From: Ignavibacteriales bacterium
GTDB taxonomy: Bacteria; Bacteroidota; Ignavibacteria; Ignavibacteriales; Melioribacteraceae
Assembly (NCBI GenBank): GCA_027080245.1
Contig: JALWSN010000273.1
Span: forward strand, 1 to 6,418
Length of the DNA stretch: 6,418 nucleotides
Direction of reading: 5' to 3'
The position numbers and the translations under genes were made by a program. The notes beneath the pieces are model-generated. The model ran no database searches. It saw only the letters and a program-made list of their open reading frames with translations, and was not told where the DNA came from. Shown here piece after piece: positions 1-6,418 of the stretch; the stretch's first letter is position 1, and each line of letters opens with the position of its first letter.

Positions 1-2113
1 TTTCCTCGTAATAAGATTTACTGTATTCCATTCCGTACTTTTCGGTAAATCCCTCAATCTGTCCGTGCGCAAATAAAGGCAGTCCGGGCAGCGTAACCAT
101 TAGCGTTAACACGCCGAAATATTTGTCGCCGGTGCCAAATTGTTTAATTGCCGTTTCCTCGTCGGGGTTGCTCATGAAGTTGACGTATCTCTTCAAAATT
201 TCCGGCTCAAATTCAAGAGTGTTTGAGATGAGTTTGTGATACTTTTCGTTTTCTTCGTTCATCATCATGTGCATGAAAGCGCTATTGTAAACGCGGTGCA
301 TTCCAAGCGTTCTAACAAAGTAGCCTTCCATCAGCCAGAAAGCTTCGGCAAGCAAAAGCGTGTTTGGTTTTTCCTTCTTGATTCTGTCCACAACTTCCCG
401 CCAAAATTCCCTTGGGAACAATTTATTGAATTCCCGTTCAGTTAAAGAATGCTCGGCACGCGAAGGAATGTCGCCGCCAGTGCCCGGCTTTGGGTACCAG
501 AGCCTTTGGAAGTGAAGTTTGGTAAGGGTCATCGCCGCGTCGAAACGAATAATTGGGAACTTGCCGGCAACCTGAAGTATTTTTTGAATTACCGCTTCCC
601 GCACTTCGCTTTTTAACATGTCAAGTTGAGCGGTGTCGTTCCAGGGCATTTTTGTTCCGTCGTTACCATGATAGATGTAAGTCGTCTCGCCAGTCCGTAA
701 ATCCTTTCGTCTGAAAACAACGGCTGCGTTGGTTCGGTCCCAATAACCATCTTCTATTTTAATTTCAATCTCATCGTCGTCGGAAAGATTTGGTCCGTTA
801 AAAGAATAATCGCTAAAAGGCGGTTTGGGAAGTTGAATAAAGTACTCGGGATGATTTTCAATCCAATCCGAGTAAATACCCGTGTGGTTGGGAACCATGT
901 CGCTCGCCAATCTAATTTGTTTTTGCACGGCATTTTCTTTTAACTTTCGCAAGGCTTCTTCGCCGCCGAGCTCTTTAGCCACAATGTAATCGTAAAGCGA
1001 ATAAGCTGAGCCAATGGCGTCGGGGTTGCCCATTAGGCTTTTGATTTTTTTCGAGGCGGAACTCCTTTGCCATATTCCAATTAGCCAAATAGCATTAATG
1101 CCCAACGAGCTCAACCATTCCAATTCTTCGGCGGGTATTTCATCGAGTCGGGAAATTTTTCTATTGTATTTCTTCGAAAGTTGATGAAGCCAGACGAAGG
1201 CGTTCTTTGCAATCATAACAACGTTTGGCATCCAATCTACGTCCGGCGAAAAATTTACCGACTCTTCGTACAATTTAGTAGAAGCTTCCGCCAAATCGAA
1301 TTCCGAACGGTAAAGTTTCAGGCTTTCGATTTCCTTTCCCTGCATGTATACGGGAGCAATTGAGGGCGGCGGACCGCCCTGCCCTTGACTAACAATTTTT
1401 TCTTCTTTCAAAATATCCGTAGCCGTTAAAATTTCATTTAGAAATTCCCCGTCGAGATATTTCGTCCAATTATTCTTAATAAAATCCAATTGTTCAAATA
1501 AACTATTGGGATGATTAAGAATCGGTTGCTCGAGGAAATCAATCAACGTAAAAGAAGAATCTTCAAACGGCGGTTCATTTTGGAAAAATTCTTTGTTAAA
1601 TGCAAATATATTCTCTAATGTAGATTGAGCTTTAAGAAATCTTTTGTCAAAAAAATCTTTAAATGAAACAGCCCCATCGTTTTTGTTTTCGAGATAGAAC
1701 AAAATTAAATCTTTAATGAACTCCTTACCGGCGGTTTTATTTGTAAGCAAAAGCCTTTTCAACATTTCCGAATTTCCGGAAGCAAAACGCTCAACAAATT
1801 CGGCGATAAACGAACTCCTTTGCTGGTAGTTTAATTTGGTTTGAAAATTTGTAAATGCTCTAATAAATCCAATAGGGTTGATTTTGGATTCATACTTGTC
1901 AAGCAATTTAATAAAAGCTCTATTAATTAATCCGAAAGCAATTAGCATACCCTTAGTAACACGAGGCGGATTTTCGTCTTTTGGATTTAACAAACCAAGC
2001 GTTTCTTCAATAGATTCACGAGAATCTAATTCTATCGAAAGCAACGGTTTGAAATTCCTGCTTAAAGCAATCTGCTCGGCTAATTGTTTTCGAATATGTA
2101 AAATTAATTTCAT
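1..2113 (-). CDS. GH13 alpha-amylase-family glycosidase, C-terminus cut off by window edge
   Basis: An open minus-strand frame of 704 codons runs without a stop from ATG at 2113 to the window edge. The GH13 conserved regions appear in order: barrel start GINAIWLIGIW (338-348), YDY (374-376), region I DMVPNHTG (405-412), a region V-like QLDML (496-500), region II RFDAAMT with nucleophile D525, region III LAEAFW with acid/base E590, and region IV SNPDE with D651. The full catalytic triad is therefore present. Region IV has Pro where most GH13 enzymes have His. Residues 1 to about 290 precede the barrel, look mostly helical and match no domain I recognise; a QGQGGPPPS linker lies at 243-251. There is no signal peptide, so the enzyme is probably cytoplasmic and acts on glycogen-like glucan or maltodextrin; substrate and reaction (hydrolysis or transfer) cannot be told. 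The start is fixed by an in-frame TGA at 2158-2156; no Shine-Dalgarno is seen, and an upstream TTG at 2143 is a weaker option. Family certain, exact activity unknown. Confidence 0.93.
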   Translation of the reverse strand, partial: MKLILHIRKQLAEQIALSRNFKPLLSIELDSRESIEETLGLLNPKDENPPRVTKGMLIAFGLINRAFIKLLDKYESKINPIGFIRAFTNFQTKLNYQQRSSFIAEFVERFASGNSEMLKRLLLTNKTAGKEFIKDLILFYLENKNDGAVSFKDFFDKRFLKAQSTLENIFAFNKEFFQNEPPFEDSSFTLIDFLEQPILNHPNSLFEQLDFIKNNWTKYLDGEFLNEILTATDILKEEKIVSQGQGGPPPSIAPVYMQGKEIESLKLYRSEFDLAEASTKLYEESVNFSPDVDWMPNVVMIAKNAFVWLHQLSKKYNRKISRLDEIPAEELEWLSSLGINAIWLIGIWQRSSASKKIKSLMGNPDAIGSAYSLYDYIVAKELGGEEALRKLKENAVQKQIRLASDMVPNHTGIYSDWIENHPEYFIQLPKPPFSDYSFNGPNLSDDDEIEIKIEDGYWDRTNAAVVFRRKDLRTGETTYIYHGNDGTKMPWNDTAQLDMLKSEVREAVIQKILQVAGKFPIIRFDAAMTLTKLHFQRLWYPKPGTGGDIPSRAEHSLTEREFNKLFPREFWREVVDRIKKEKPNTLLLAEAFWLMEGYFVRTLGMHRVYNSAFMHMMMNEENEKYHKLISNTLEFEPEILKRYVNFMSNPDEETAIKQFGTGDKYFGVLTLMVTLPGLPLFAHGQIEGFTEKYGMEYSKSYYEE

Positions 2114-2117
2114 GTCA

Positions 2118-2135
2118 TAATTTAATATTAAATTA
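2118..2135. repeat. perfect 18-bp AT-only palindrome before the GH13 gene
   Basis: The sequence TAATTTAATATTAAATTA equals its own reverse complement over 18 bases. It begins 4 bases upstream of the GH13 start codon and lies 5 bases downstream of the -7 promoter box, so it covers the expected transcription start and leader. It could be a repressor operator. It could also be chance in AT-rich DNA, since it contains no G or C. Confidence 0.5.
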
Positions 2136-2140
2136 ACTTG

Positions 2141-2173
2141 CAAATATAACCAACATCAACGAACCTCGTCAAA
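2141..2173 (-). promoter_or_regulatory. Bacteroidetes-type promoter for the GH13 gene
   Basis: Read on the minus strand, TTTG (2173-2170) is followed after 21 bases by TATATTTG (2148-2141) and then C. This fits the -33 TTTG / -7 TAnnTTTG consensus described for the Bacteroidetes primary sigma factor, including the usual spacing of about 19-21. The predicted start of transcription is a few bases downstream, leaving a leader of roughly 20-25 bases. It implies that the GH13 gene can be transcribed separately from the permease that ends just upstream. No terminator-like hairpin with a T-run is seen between the two genes, so read-through from upstream is also possible. Confidence 0.65.
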
Positions 2174-2190
2174 GTTTATTGATGACAAGC

Positions 2191-3492
2191 TTAATAAGAA
2201 TAAAAGATGTAGAAAAGAAGCGAGAAAGCAAAGAGAATCCACATACCTGCTTTAACGTCTTTAATTCTACCGTTAAATAATTTGATTATCGGATAAACAA
2301 TAAAGCCGGCAGTCATTCCGATACCAATATTGTAAGTAAAGCTCATCAACGCAATAATTACAAATGCCGGGGCTAATTCGTCGTATTTGCTAAAGTTAAG
2401 ATTTTTAATCGGCTCTAACATCAATAGTCCAACAATAATAAGGGCAACGCCGTATGCATAAGGCGGAATAGCTGTAAATAAAGGGGAAAAGAAGATCATC
2501 GACAAGAACAATACGGCCGTTACGACCGAAGCGAATCCAGAACGAGCGCCGGCTTCGATTCCCGTGGCGGATTCAATAAAAATTCCGGCGGTTGTCGTTC
2601 CCAGAAGCGAAGCCACAACGGTGGAAAGAGCGTCGCAAAGGAAAGGTTTTTCAATTTCAGGCAAGTTGCCGTTTTCGTCCAGCAATCCCGCTTTGTAGGA
2701 AACGCCAATTAAAGTGCCCATCGTATCCACAAAGTCCATTACAAGCACCGTAATTATTACCGAAACAAAGCCCCACGTGAAAGCCCCTGCAATATCAAGC
2801 TTAAAAGCAAGCGGCTTTAGCGAAGGGGGCATGCTTATTAGCTTTTCGGGCATTGGGGTTAATTTAAAAACAAACCCGATGAAGGCGGTTACAAAAATAC
2901 CAATCAACAATGCCCCTTTGGTCTTTTTCATTAAAAGAATGACCGTAAACAAAAAGCCAAAAAGCGCAAGTAAAACTTTAGGGTCGTGCAAATTGCCTAT
3001 TTTTACAGGCGCGCCAGGAACGCCTATCGTTACAATACCTGCTTCGTTAAGCCCAATGAACGTAAGGAACAAACCAATTCCAACGGCAAATGCAATTTTC
3101 ATATCTTCGGGAATAGCGCGTGAAAGCCACGAGCGTAAGTTGACTAAGGTAATTAAGGTAAAAACCGCGCCGCTAATAAATATCGCTCCCAAAGCGGTCT
3201 GCCAACTGTAACCCATTACTTTAACTACGGTAAAAGCAATAAAAGCGTTTTCGCCCATGTAAGGAGCGATGGCGAAAGGTCTTTTGGCGTAAAGTCCAAG
3301 CGCAAGAGTGCCGAAAAAAGCCGTAAGTATTGTAGCCATCATCGAAGCGCCGAAAGGCATGCCGGCGGCTTCAAGAATTTTGGGGTTTACAATTACAATG
3401 TAACTCATTGTGAAAAAAGTAGTGAAGCCGCCAATTATTTCGTTTTTGTAATTGGTGTTTAATTCATCGAAATTGAAGTACTTACTAATCAT
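2191..3492 (-). CDS. NCS2-family purine (guanine/hypoxanthine-type) permease, AzgA group
   Basis: This 433-residue, strongly hydrophobic protein should be a multi-spanning inner-membrane symporter bringing purine bases (adenine, guanine or hypoxanthine) into the cell with protons. Landmarks of the AzgA branch of the nucleobase-cation symporter-2 family are TFFTMSYIVIVNP (25-37), APYMGENAF (76-84), MDFVDTMGTLIGVS (252-265) and GTTTAGIFIESATGIEAG (298-315) followed by ARSG. Acidic residues D256 and E307 fall in the two core helices where family members bind substrate and proton (known for the family; mapping inferred by motif). Length is typical of the family and nothing is truncated. The start is preceded by AGGGA (3504-3500), a reasonable ribosome site. 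It lies 50 bases after the phosphoesterase, with no clear promoter in the gap, so it is probably the last gene of the glgA operon. Which purine it carries cannot be told; a xanthine or other base is not excluded. Confidence 0.92.
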   Translation of the reverse strand: MISKYFNFDELNTNYKNEIIGGFTTFFTMSYIVIVNPKILEAAGMPFGASMMATILTAFFGTLALGLYAKRPFAIAPYMGENAFIAFTVVKVMGYSWQTALGAIFISGAVFTLITLVNLRSWLSRAIPEDMKIAFAVGIGLFLTFIGLNEAGIVTIGVPGAPVKIGNLHDPKVLLALFGFLFTVILLMKKTKGALLIGIFVTAFIGFVFKLTPMPEKLISMPPSLKPLAFKLDIAGAFTWGFVSVIITVLVMDFVDTMGTLIGVSYKAGLLDENGNLPEIEKPFLCDALSTVVASLLGTTTAGIFIESATGIEAGARSGFASVVTAVLFLSMIFFSPLFTAIPPYAYGVALIIVGLLMLEPIKNLNFSKYDELAPAFVIIALMSFTYNIGIGMTAGFIVYPIIKLFNGRIKDVKAGMWILFAFSLLFYIFYSY

Positions 3493-3542
3493 CTCTCAGT
3501 CCCTAATTTATTTTGAAAAAACAATTAGCGCTACTTTAGAAT

Positions 3543-4697
3543 TCAGACGCCGGCAAACTCAAGGTTAATTTGTAAAATTTCAGCCCTTCCGGCTGTTTTA
3601 ACAGGCGGCCCCCAAACTCCAACGCCTGAAGAAATGTAGTAATGCGTGTTGCCTTTTAACAAATAACCATAACTTTTTTCGTAAACAAATTTAGTAATGA
3701 AATTAAACGGCCAAAGTTGACCGTTGTGAGTGTGACCGGAAAGTTGCAAATCGATGCCATTATTATTGGCTTCTTCGAGTCTAAAAGGCTGATGGTCCAA
3801 TAAAATCAGGGGGAAATTAGCTTCGGTAAAATTCAATAATTCTTTAAGCGGCATTCTTTCTTCTCCTTTAAAAAATGAAATTGAAATGTCTTCCCGCCCG
3901 ATTAAAAAAAACGAATCGTCAATAAAGAAAAGCGTATCGTCAAGTAAGTTTATTCCTTTGTCAATTAAATATTTTTTCGCTTGTTCAACCCCTCCAATGT
4001 ATTCGTGATTCCCAGTAACGGCAAAAAGTCCGTATTTGGATTTAATTTGTTCAAGCGGTTTGCCCAAATCATATTTAATTATTCGCGGCAGATCCTCGTC
4101 GACAACATCGCCAGGGAACAAAACAATATCGGGATTAAGTTGATTAATAATTTTAACAATCTTCCGAAGCAACCTTTTATTCATTGTCAACCCAATGTGC
4201 AGGTCGGAAGCGGCGACAATATTAAGCTTTTTCAGCTTTCCCCCGTTTTTATTTATTCTTAATTTAATCTTTCTTACTTTGGGATGATTAACATTCAAAT
4301 AACCAACTATTAAAATAATTGCCGTAAGAATTAAAACCACTATTGCCGTTGAAGGAACCGAAAGGGAAGCTGTTAATTGCGGATTGACAAAAATTGAACT
4401 TGTAAAAAATTTAATTAAATCAACAATTGCAAAAAGAATAGCAAGGTAAACGGAAGCGCCCATCCAAATTGAGCTAAAAAGAATTAACGCGGCTGAAAAA
4501 TTATTCGTAAGTTTTTTTTCCAGCATTCTTCCAAAAAAATAAGATAAAATTAACAGAAGAATTGCCAACCCCACACAATTAACCGCGCTTGAAGATAGCT
4601 TAAAATATTGCTTGAAGCTAAAGATCAAATAATAATTCAGCAAAAAATAAACGATTAAAATTGTCGCTAAAATAATTCCGAATTTGAGATTTTTCAT
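3543..4697 (-). CDS. membrane-anchored calcineurin-like metallophosphoesterase (YkuE/YaeI-like)
   Basis: The protein has 384 residues. The N-terminal 135 hold about four hydrophobic helices (roughly 7-27, 38-55, 67-92 and 113-134). A basic linker (KLRINKNGGKLKK, 145-157) leads into a calcineurin-type phosphoesterase domain. All metal-binding motifs are present: SDLH (D165, H167), GDVVD (D197), GNHE (N230, H231), DHQP (H302) and GHTHNGQ (H322, H324), so a two-metal active site is expected. Positive-inside considerations suggest the catalytic domain may be cytoplasmic, but this is uncertain. The substrate is unknown: relatives include phosphodiesterases and lipid A or cell-envelope phosphatases, and the symbol of a specific relative would be a guess. 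The ATG overlaps the glgA stop as ATGA, with AAGGAA (4706-4701) just upstream inside glgA, so translation is probably coupled. The permease follows 50 bases later. Confidence 0.9.
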   Translation of the reverse strand: MKNLKFGIILATILIVYFLLNYYLIFSFKQYFKLSSSAVNCVGLAILLLILSYFFGRMLEKKLTNNFSAALILFSSIWMGASVYLAILFAIVDLIKFFTSSIFVNPQLTASLSVPSTAIVVLILTAIILIVGYLNVNHPKVRKIKLRINKNGGKLKKLNIVAASDLHIGLTMNKRLLRKIVKIINQLNPDIVLFPGDVVDEDLPRIIKYDLGKPLEQIKSKYGLFAVTGNHEYIGGVEQAKKYLIDKGINLLDDTLFFIDDSFFLIGREDISISFFKGEERMPLKELLNFTEANFPLILLDHQPFRLEEANNNGIDLQLSGHTHNGQLWPFNFITKFVYEKSYGYLLKGNTHYYISSGVGVWGPPVKTAGRAEILQINLEFAGV

Positions 4698-4706
4698 GAT
4701 TTCCTT
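4694..4706 (-). promoter_or_regulatory. ATGA overlap and ribosome site coupling glgA to the phosphoesterase
   Basis: On the minus strand the ATG of the phosphoesterase (4697-4695) shares bases with the TGA of glgA (4696-4694). An AAGGAA sequence (4706-4701) sits 3 bases before the ATG, slightly close but the best Shine-Dalgarno candidate. This arrangement fixes the start and suggests termination-reinitiation coupling. Confidence 0.75.
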
Positions 4707-6148
4707 TTTTCGTTGGCAATTTGATTGTAAAGGTTAAGGTAACTTTTAGCCGAGTTCTTCCAAGAGAAATCCATTAGCATACCGTTAATCATCAATTGGT
4801 TCCAGGCTGTTTTGACTTGGAAAGTTTTCAGGGCTCGATTAACAGCCCTTACCAGAGCTTGCGATGAATATTTAGAAAAACAAAATCCGTTTGGATTTTT
4901 GTTTTTATTTTTTTCGCTTGCGTCAATAATAGTGTCCGCAAGTCCGCCCGTTTTACGAACAATAGGAACAGCCCCGTATTTCAAGGAGTAAATTTGATTC
5001 AAGCCGCAAGGCTCGTACCTAGATGGCATAAGGAAGGCGTCAGCCGCGGCTTCTATTTGGTGAGCTAAAACGTTGTTGTAATGCCCAACAACTTTTAATT
5101 TATTGGGATAGCGTTCGGCTAAAGATAGCAAAGCGTTCTCGTATTCTTCCTGCCCGTTGCCTAATATTACCAGGGTCAAATCGTCTTCCATCAGATGAGG
5201 AATGGCGTCAATCAACAAATCAATTCCTTTTTGATAAACAAGGCGGGAAACCATCCCAATAAGCGGAATGTCGGGATTGAATTTTAATTCGAACAAATCA
5301 AACAAATATTCCTTGTTGAGAATTTTTTTGTCGATTGAATTAACGTCGTAATTTTGGACAATGAACAAATCCGAAATGGGGTTCCACTCAACGTAATCGA
5401 CGCCGTTTAAAATGCCGGACAAATCTTTTTTTCGTTCTTTCAGCACGCCTTCCAAGCCGGAGCCGAATTCGCTTGTTAAAATTTCTTTAGCATAGGTTGG
5501 GCTAACGGTGTTAAGTTTGTCGGCAAAGACTATTCCCATTTTCAAAAAATTAAAATTGCCGTAAAATTCCGCCGGTCCTTTTGGGTAAAAGAAAGAGGGG
5601 TTTACGCCTGCTTTATCAAGGGTTTGCGGCGGAAATATTCCCTGGTAGCCAATGTTGTGAATGGTTAAAAGGGAACCGGTATTTGGGAAGCTTGCGCTGA
5701 AGTTATTTTTCAAATAATACGGTATCAATGATGTTTGCCAATCGTTTACGTGAATAATATCAGGTTCAAATGCGCTTTTCAAAAATTCGAGAGCGGCTAA
5801 GCTAAAAAAAATAAACCTTTCGTCCTCGTCGTTGTCTTGCGTGTAAATATTGTTGCGGTTGAAGTAATAATCGTTTTTAATAAAAAAAACCTTAACGTCC
5901 GTGCCCGGCAACAAAGAGGAGACCACTCCGGCTTTTTCCTTCCTACCGTTAATTGTGACGGTAATTTGCGTTGTAATTTCTTCGTTAAATCTAAATTTCC
6001 TTCGATGAATAGTGTCGTAAAAGGGAGTAATAATAATTATTTCAACCCCGAGTTTATTCAAGGCAATTGGCAAGGAACCCGAAACATCCGCTAATCCGCC
6101 CGTTTTGGAAAATGGAAAAACTTCCGACGAGACAAAGGCAACTTTCAT
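4694..6148 (-). CDS. glgA: glycogen synthase, GT5 family
   Basis: Glycogen (starch) synthase transfers glucose from ADP-glucose to the non-reducing end of an alpha-1,4-glucan in the cytoplasm. The 484-residue length matches bacterial GlgA (about 475-490). The N-terminal GT5 domain opens with MKVAFVSSEV and KTGGLADV (K15, the conserved sugar-nucleotide-contacting lysine), then HVNDWQTS (133-140) and TIHNIGYQG (162-170). The C-terminal GT-B Rossmann domain has SRLVYQKG (R302, K307), the RYEPCGLNQ motif with E379, and a second KTGGLADT (399-406). These positions run about two ahead of the Escherichia coli residues R300, K305 and E377, so the active site is intact. ADP-glucose is the usual donor of GT5; UDP-glucose use cannot be excluded from sequence. 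There is no Shine-Dalgarno before the ATG, only an A-rich leader, as is common in Bacteroidota relatives. It is the first gene of the minus-strand run and diverges from purE. Confidence 0.96.
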   Translation of the reverse strand: MKVAFVSSEVFPFSKTGGLADVSGSLPIALNKLGVEIIIITPFYDTIHRRKFRFNEEITTQITVTINGRKEKAGVVSSLLPGTDVKVFFIKNDYYFNRNNIYTQDNDEDERFIFFSLAALEFLKSAFEPDIIHVNDWQTSLIPYYLKNNFSASFPNTGSLLTIHNIGYQGIFPPQTLDKAGVNPSFFYPKGPAEFYGNFNFLKMGIVFADKLNTVSPTYAKEILTSEFGSGLEGVLKERKKDLSGILNGVDYVEWNPISDLFIVQNYDVNSIDKKILNKEYLFDLFELKFNPDIPLIGMVSRLVYQKGIDLLIDAIPHLMEDDLTLVILGNGQEEYENALLSLAERYPNKLKVVGHYNNVLAHQIEAAADAFLMPSRYEPCGLNQIYSLKYGAVPIVRKTGGLADTIIDASEKNKNKNPNGFCFSKYSSQALVRAVNRALKTFQVKTAWNQLMINGMLMDFSWKNSAKSYLNLYNQIANEKRKS

Positions 6149-6248
6149 TTTATTTTTTTTCTAATTTTAATCTTTAAAAATAATTATTTTTATTTTAGGA
6201 ATAAAAATAAAAAAACATTTTTAATACGATAAACATTGAGGGAAACGA
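6149..6248. other. divergent intergenic region, glgA and purE promoters expected here
   Basis: This 100-base spacer is almost entirely A and T and must hold the start signals for both genes. I could not find a convincing promoter. For purE, TACGAT (6225-6230) is a possible -10 box without a clear partner at -35. There is no TTTG in the spacer on either strand, so neither side matches the -33/-7 pattern seen before the GH13 gene. Confidence 0.45.
6184..6210. repeat. 11-bp AT-only inverted repeat in the glgA-purE spacer
   Basis: TTATTTTTATT (6184-6194) and AATAAAAATAA (6200-6210) are exact reverse complements with a 5-base TTAGG centre. The repeat lies near the middle of the divergent spacer, where a shared operator could act on both genes. 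It contains only A and T in the arms, so it may simply reflect poly-A/poly-T composition. It is unlikely to be a terminator because both flanking genes start here. Confidence 0.45.
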
Positions 6249-6418
6249 ATGCCAGAGCTTTTGAAAGTAGCAATAATAATGGGAAGCGATTCCGATTTGC
6301 CAATTATTGAAAAATCGTTTGAAATATTCAATAAATTCAACATCTCCTTTGAAGTAAAAATACTCTCGGCGCATCGCTCGCCGGAAGAATTAAAAGAATA
6401 TTCAAGCGCTTTAAAGAC
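6249..6418 (+). CDS. purE: N5-carboxyaminoimidazole ribonucleotide mutase, C-terminus cut off by window edge
   Basis: The first 56 residues match class I PurE, which converts N5-CAIR to CAIR in de novo purine biosynthesis in the cytoplasm. Seen directly: KVAIIMGSDSDLP (6-18), the phosphate- and ribose-binding start of the fold with S13 and D16, and LSAHRSP (39-45) with the catalytic-site histidine H42. In family terms these equal GSxSD and SAHRTP of the Escherichia coli enzyme. The full protein is usually 160-175 residues, so about two thirds lies beyond the window. The ATG is preceded by GAGG (6238-6241) with a 7-base spacer, the clearest ribosome site in the window, which supports this start. 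The usual partner gene purK is not in view but could follow. N5-CAIR mutase is favoured over the class II AIR carboxylase because of the bacterial context and motif form; with a third of the protein this is not fully settled. Confidence 0.93.
   Translation, partial: MPELLKVAIIMGSDSDLPIIEKSFEIFNKFNISFEVKILSAHRSPEELKEYSSALK

Noticed and set aside
236..445. Plus-strand open frame of 69 codons opposite the GH13 gene
   Set aside because: It is antisense to the region coding the catalytic motifs III and IV and shows no independent sign of coding.
2110..2118. Two-codon upstream frame ATG ACA TGA on the minus strand, overlapping the GH13 start codon
   Set aside because: It could in principle affect initiation, but it has no ribosome site and such a short match is easily due to chance in an AT-rich leader.
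1181..2120. Plus-strand open frames of 60 and 80 codons opposite the GH13 N-terminal part
   Set aside because: The minus frame is open throughout this stretch and continuous with the catalytic domain, so these are shadows.
2164..2190. Possible terminator after the permease (GTCA/TGAC arms)
   Set aside because: Only 4 bp pair, the loop is long and no T-run follows, so it is not a credible intrinsic terminator.
2714..3211. Plus-strand open frame of 165 codons opposite the permease
   Set aside because: It lies wholly antisense to a well-supported transporter gene, has no recognisable motif and its composition is what the complement of membrane-protein codons gives.
3493..3542. Possible purine riboswitch before the purine permease
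   Set aside because: The gap is only 50 bases and shows no three-way-junction stems or conserved riboswitch core; an 8-bp TAGCGCTA palindrome (3526-3533) is all that stands out.

Overview
The window looks like an ordinary chromosomal stretch of a free-living bacterium from the Bacteroidota/Chlorobiota side of the tree. Ignavibacteria-like is my best guess, but this is inference. The reasons are AT-rich DNA with many Lys/Asn/Ile codons, weak or absent Shine-Dalgarno sequences at several starts, and one very good match to the Bacteroidetes-type promoter (TTTG, 21-base spacer, TAnnTTTG) upstream of the GH13 gene. No rRNA, tRNA, CRISPR array, insertion sequence or phage gene is visible.

Layout: four genes lie on the minus strand and one on the plus strand. 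From right to left, in order of minus-strand transcription: glycogen synthase glgA (6148 to 4694); a membrane-anchored calcineurin-like metallophosphoesterase (4697 to 3543) whose ATG overlaps the glgA stop as ATGA; an AzgA-type NCS2 purine permease (3492 to 2191) after a 50-base gap; and a large GH13 alpha-amylase-family gene (from 2113 off the left edge, 704 codons visible) with its own promoter in a 77-base gap. On the plus strand, purE (6249 to beyond 6418) diverges from glgA across a 100-base, extremely AT-rich spacer that holds an 11-bp inverted repeat.

How the genes fit together: glgA extends alpha-1,4-glucan from a nucleotide sugar, and the GH13 enzyme, which has no signal peptide, presumably cleaves or rearranges such glucans in the cytoplasm, so the two bracket a storage-glucan locus. 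The permease and purE both touch purine supply (salvage and de novo synthesis). They sit on opposite strands, so this may be coincidence. The phosphoesterase has no known substrate; its tight coupling to glgA is the only clue.

I found no clearly novel multi-gene system. The points most worth checking are the Pro-for-His change in conserved region IV of the GH13 enzyme, its roughly 290-residue N-terminal extension of unknown function, the perfect 18-bp palindrome between its promoter and its start codon, and the glgA-phosphoesterase coupling.
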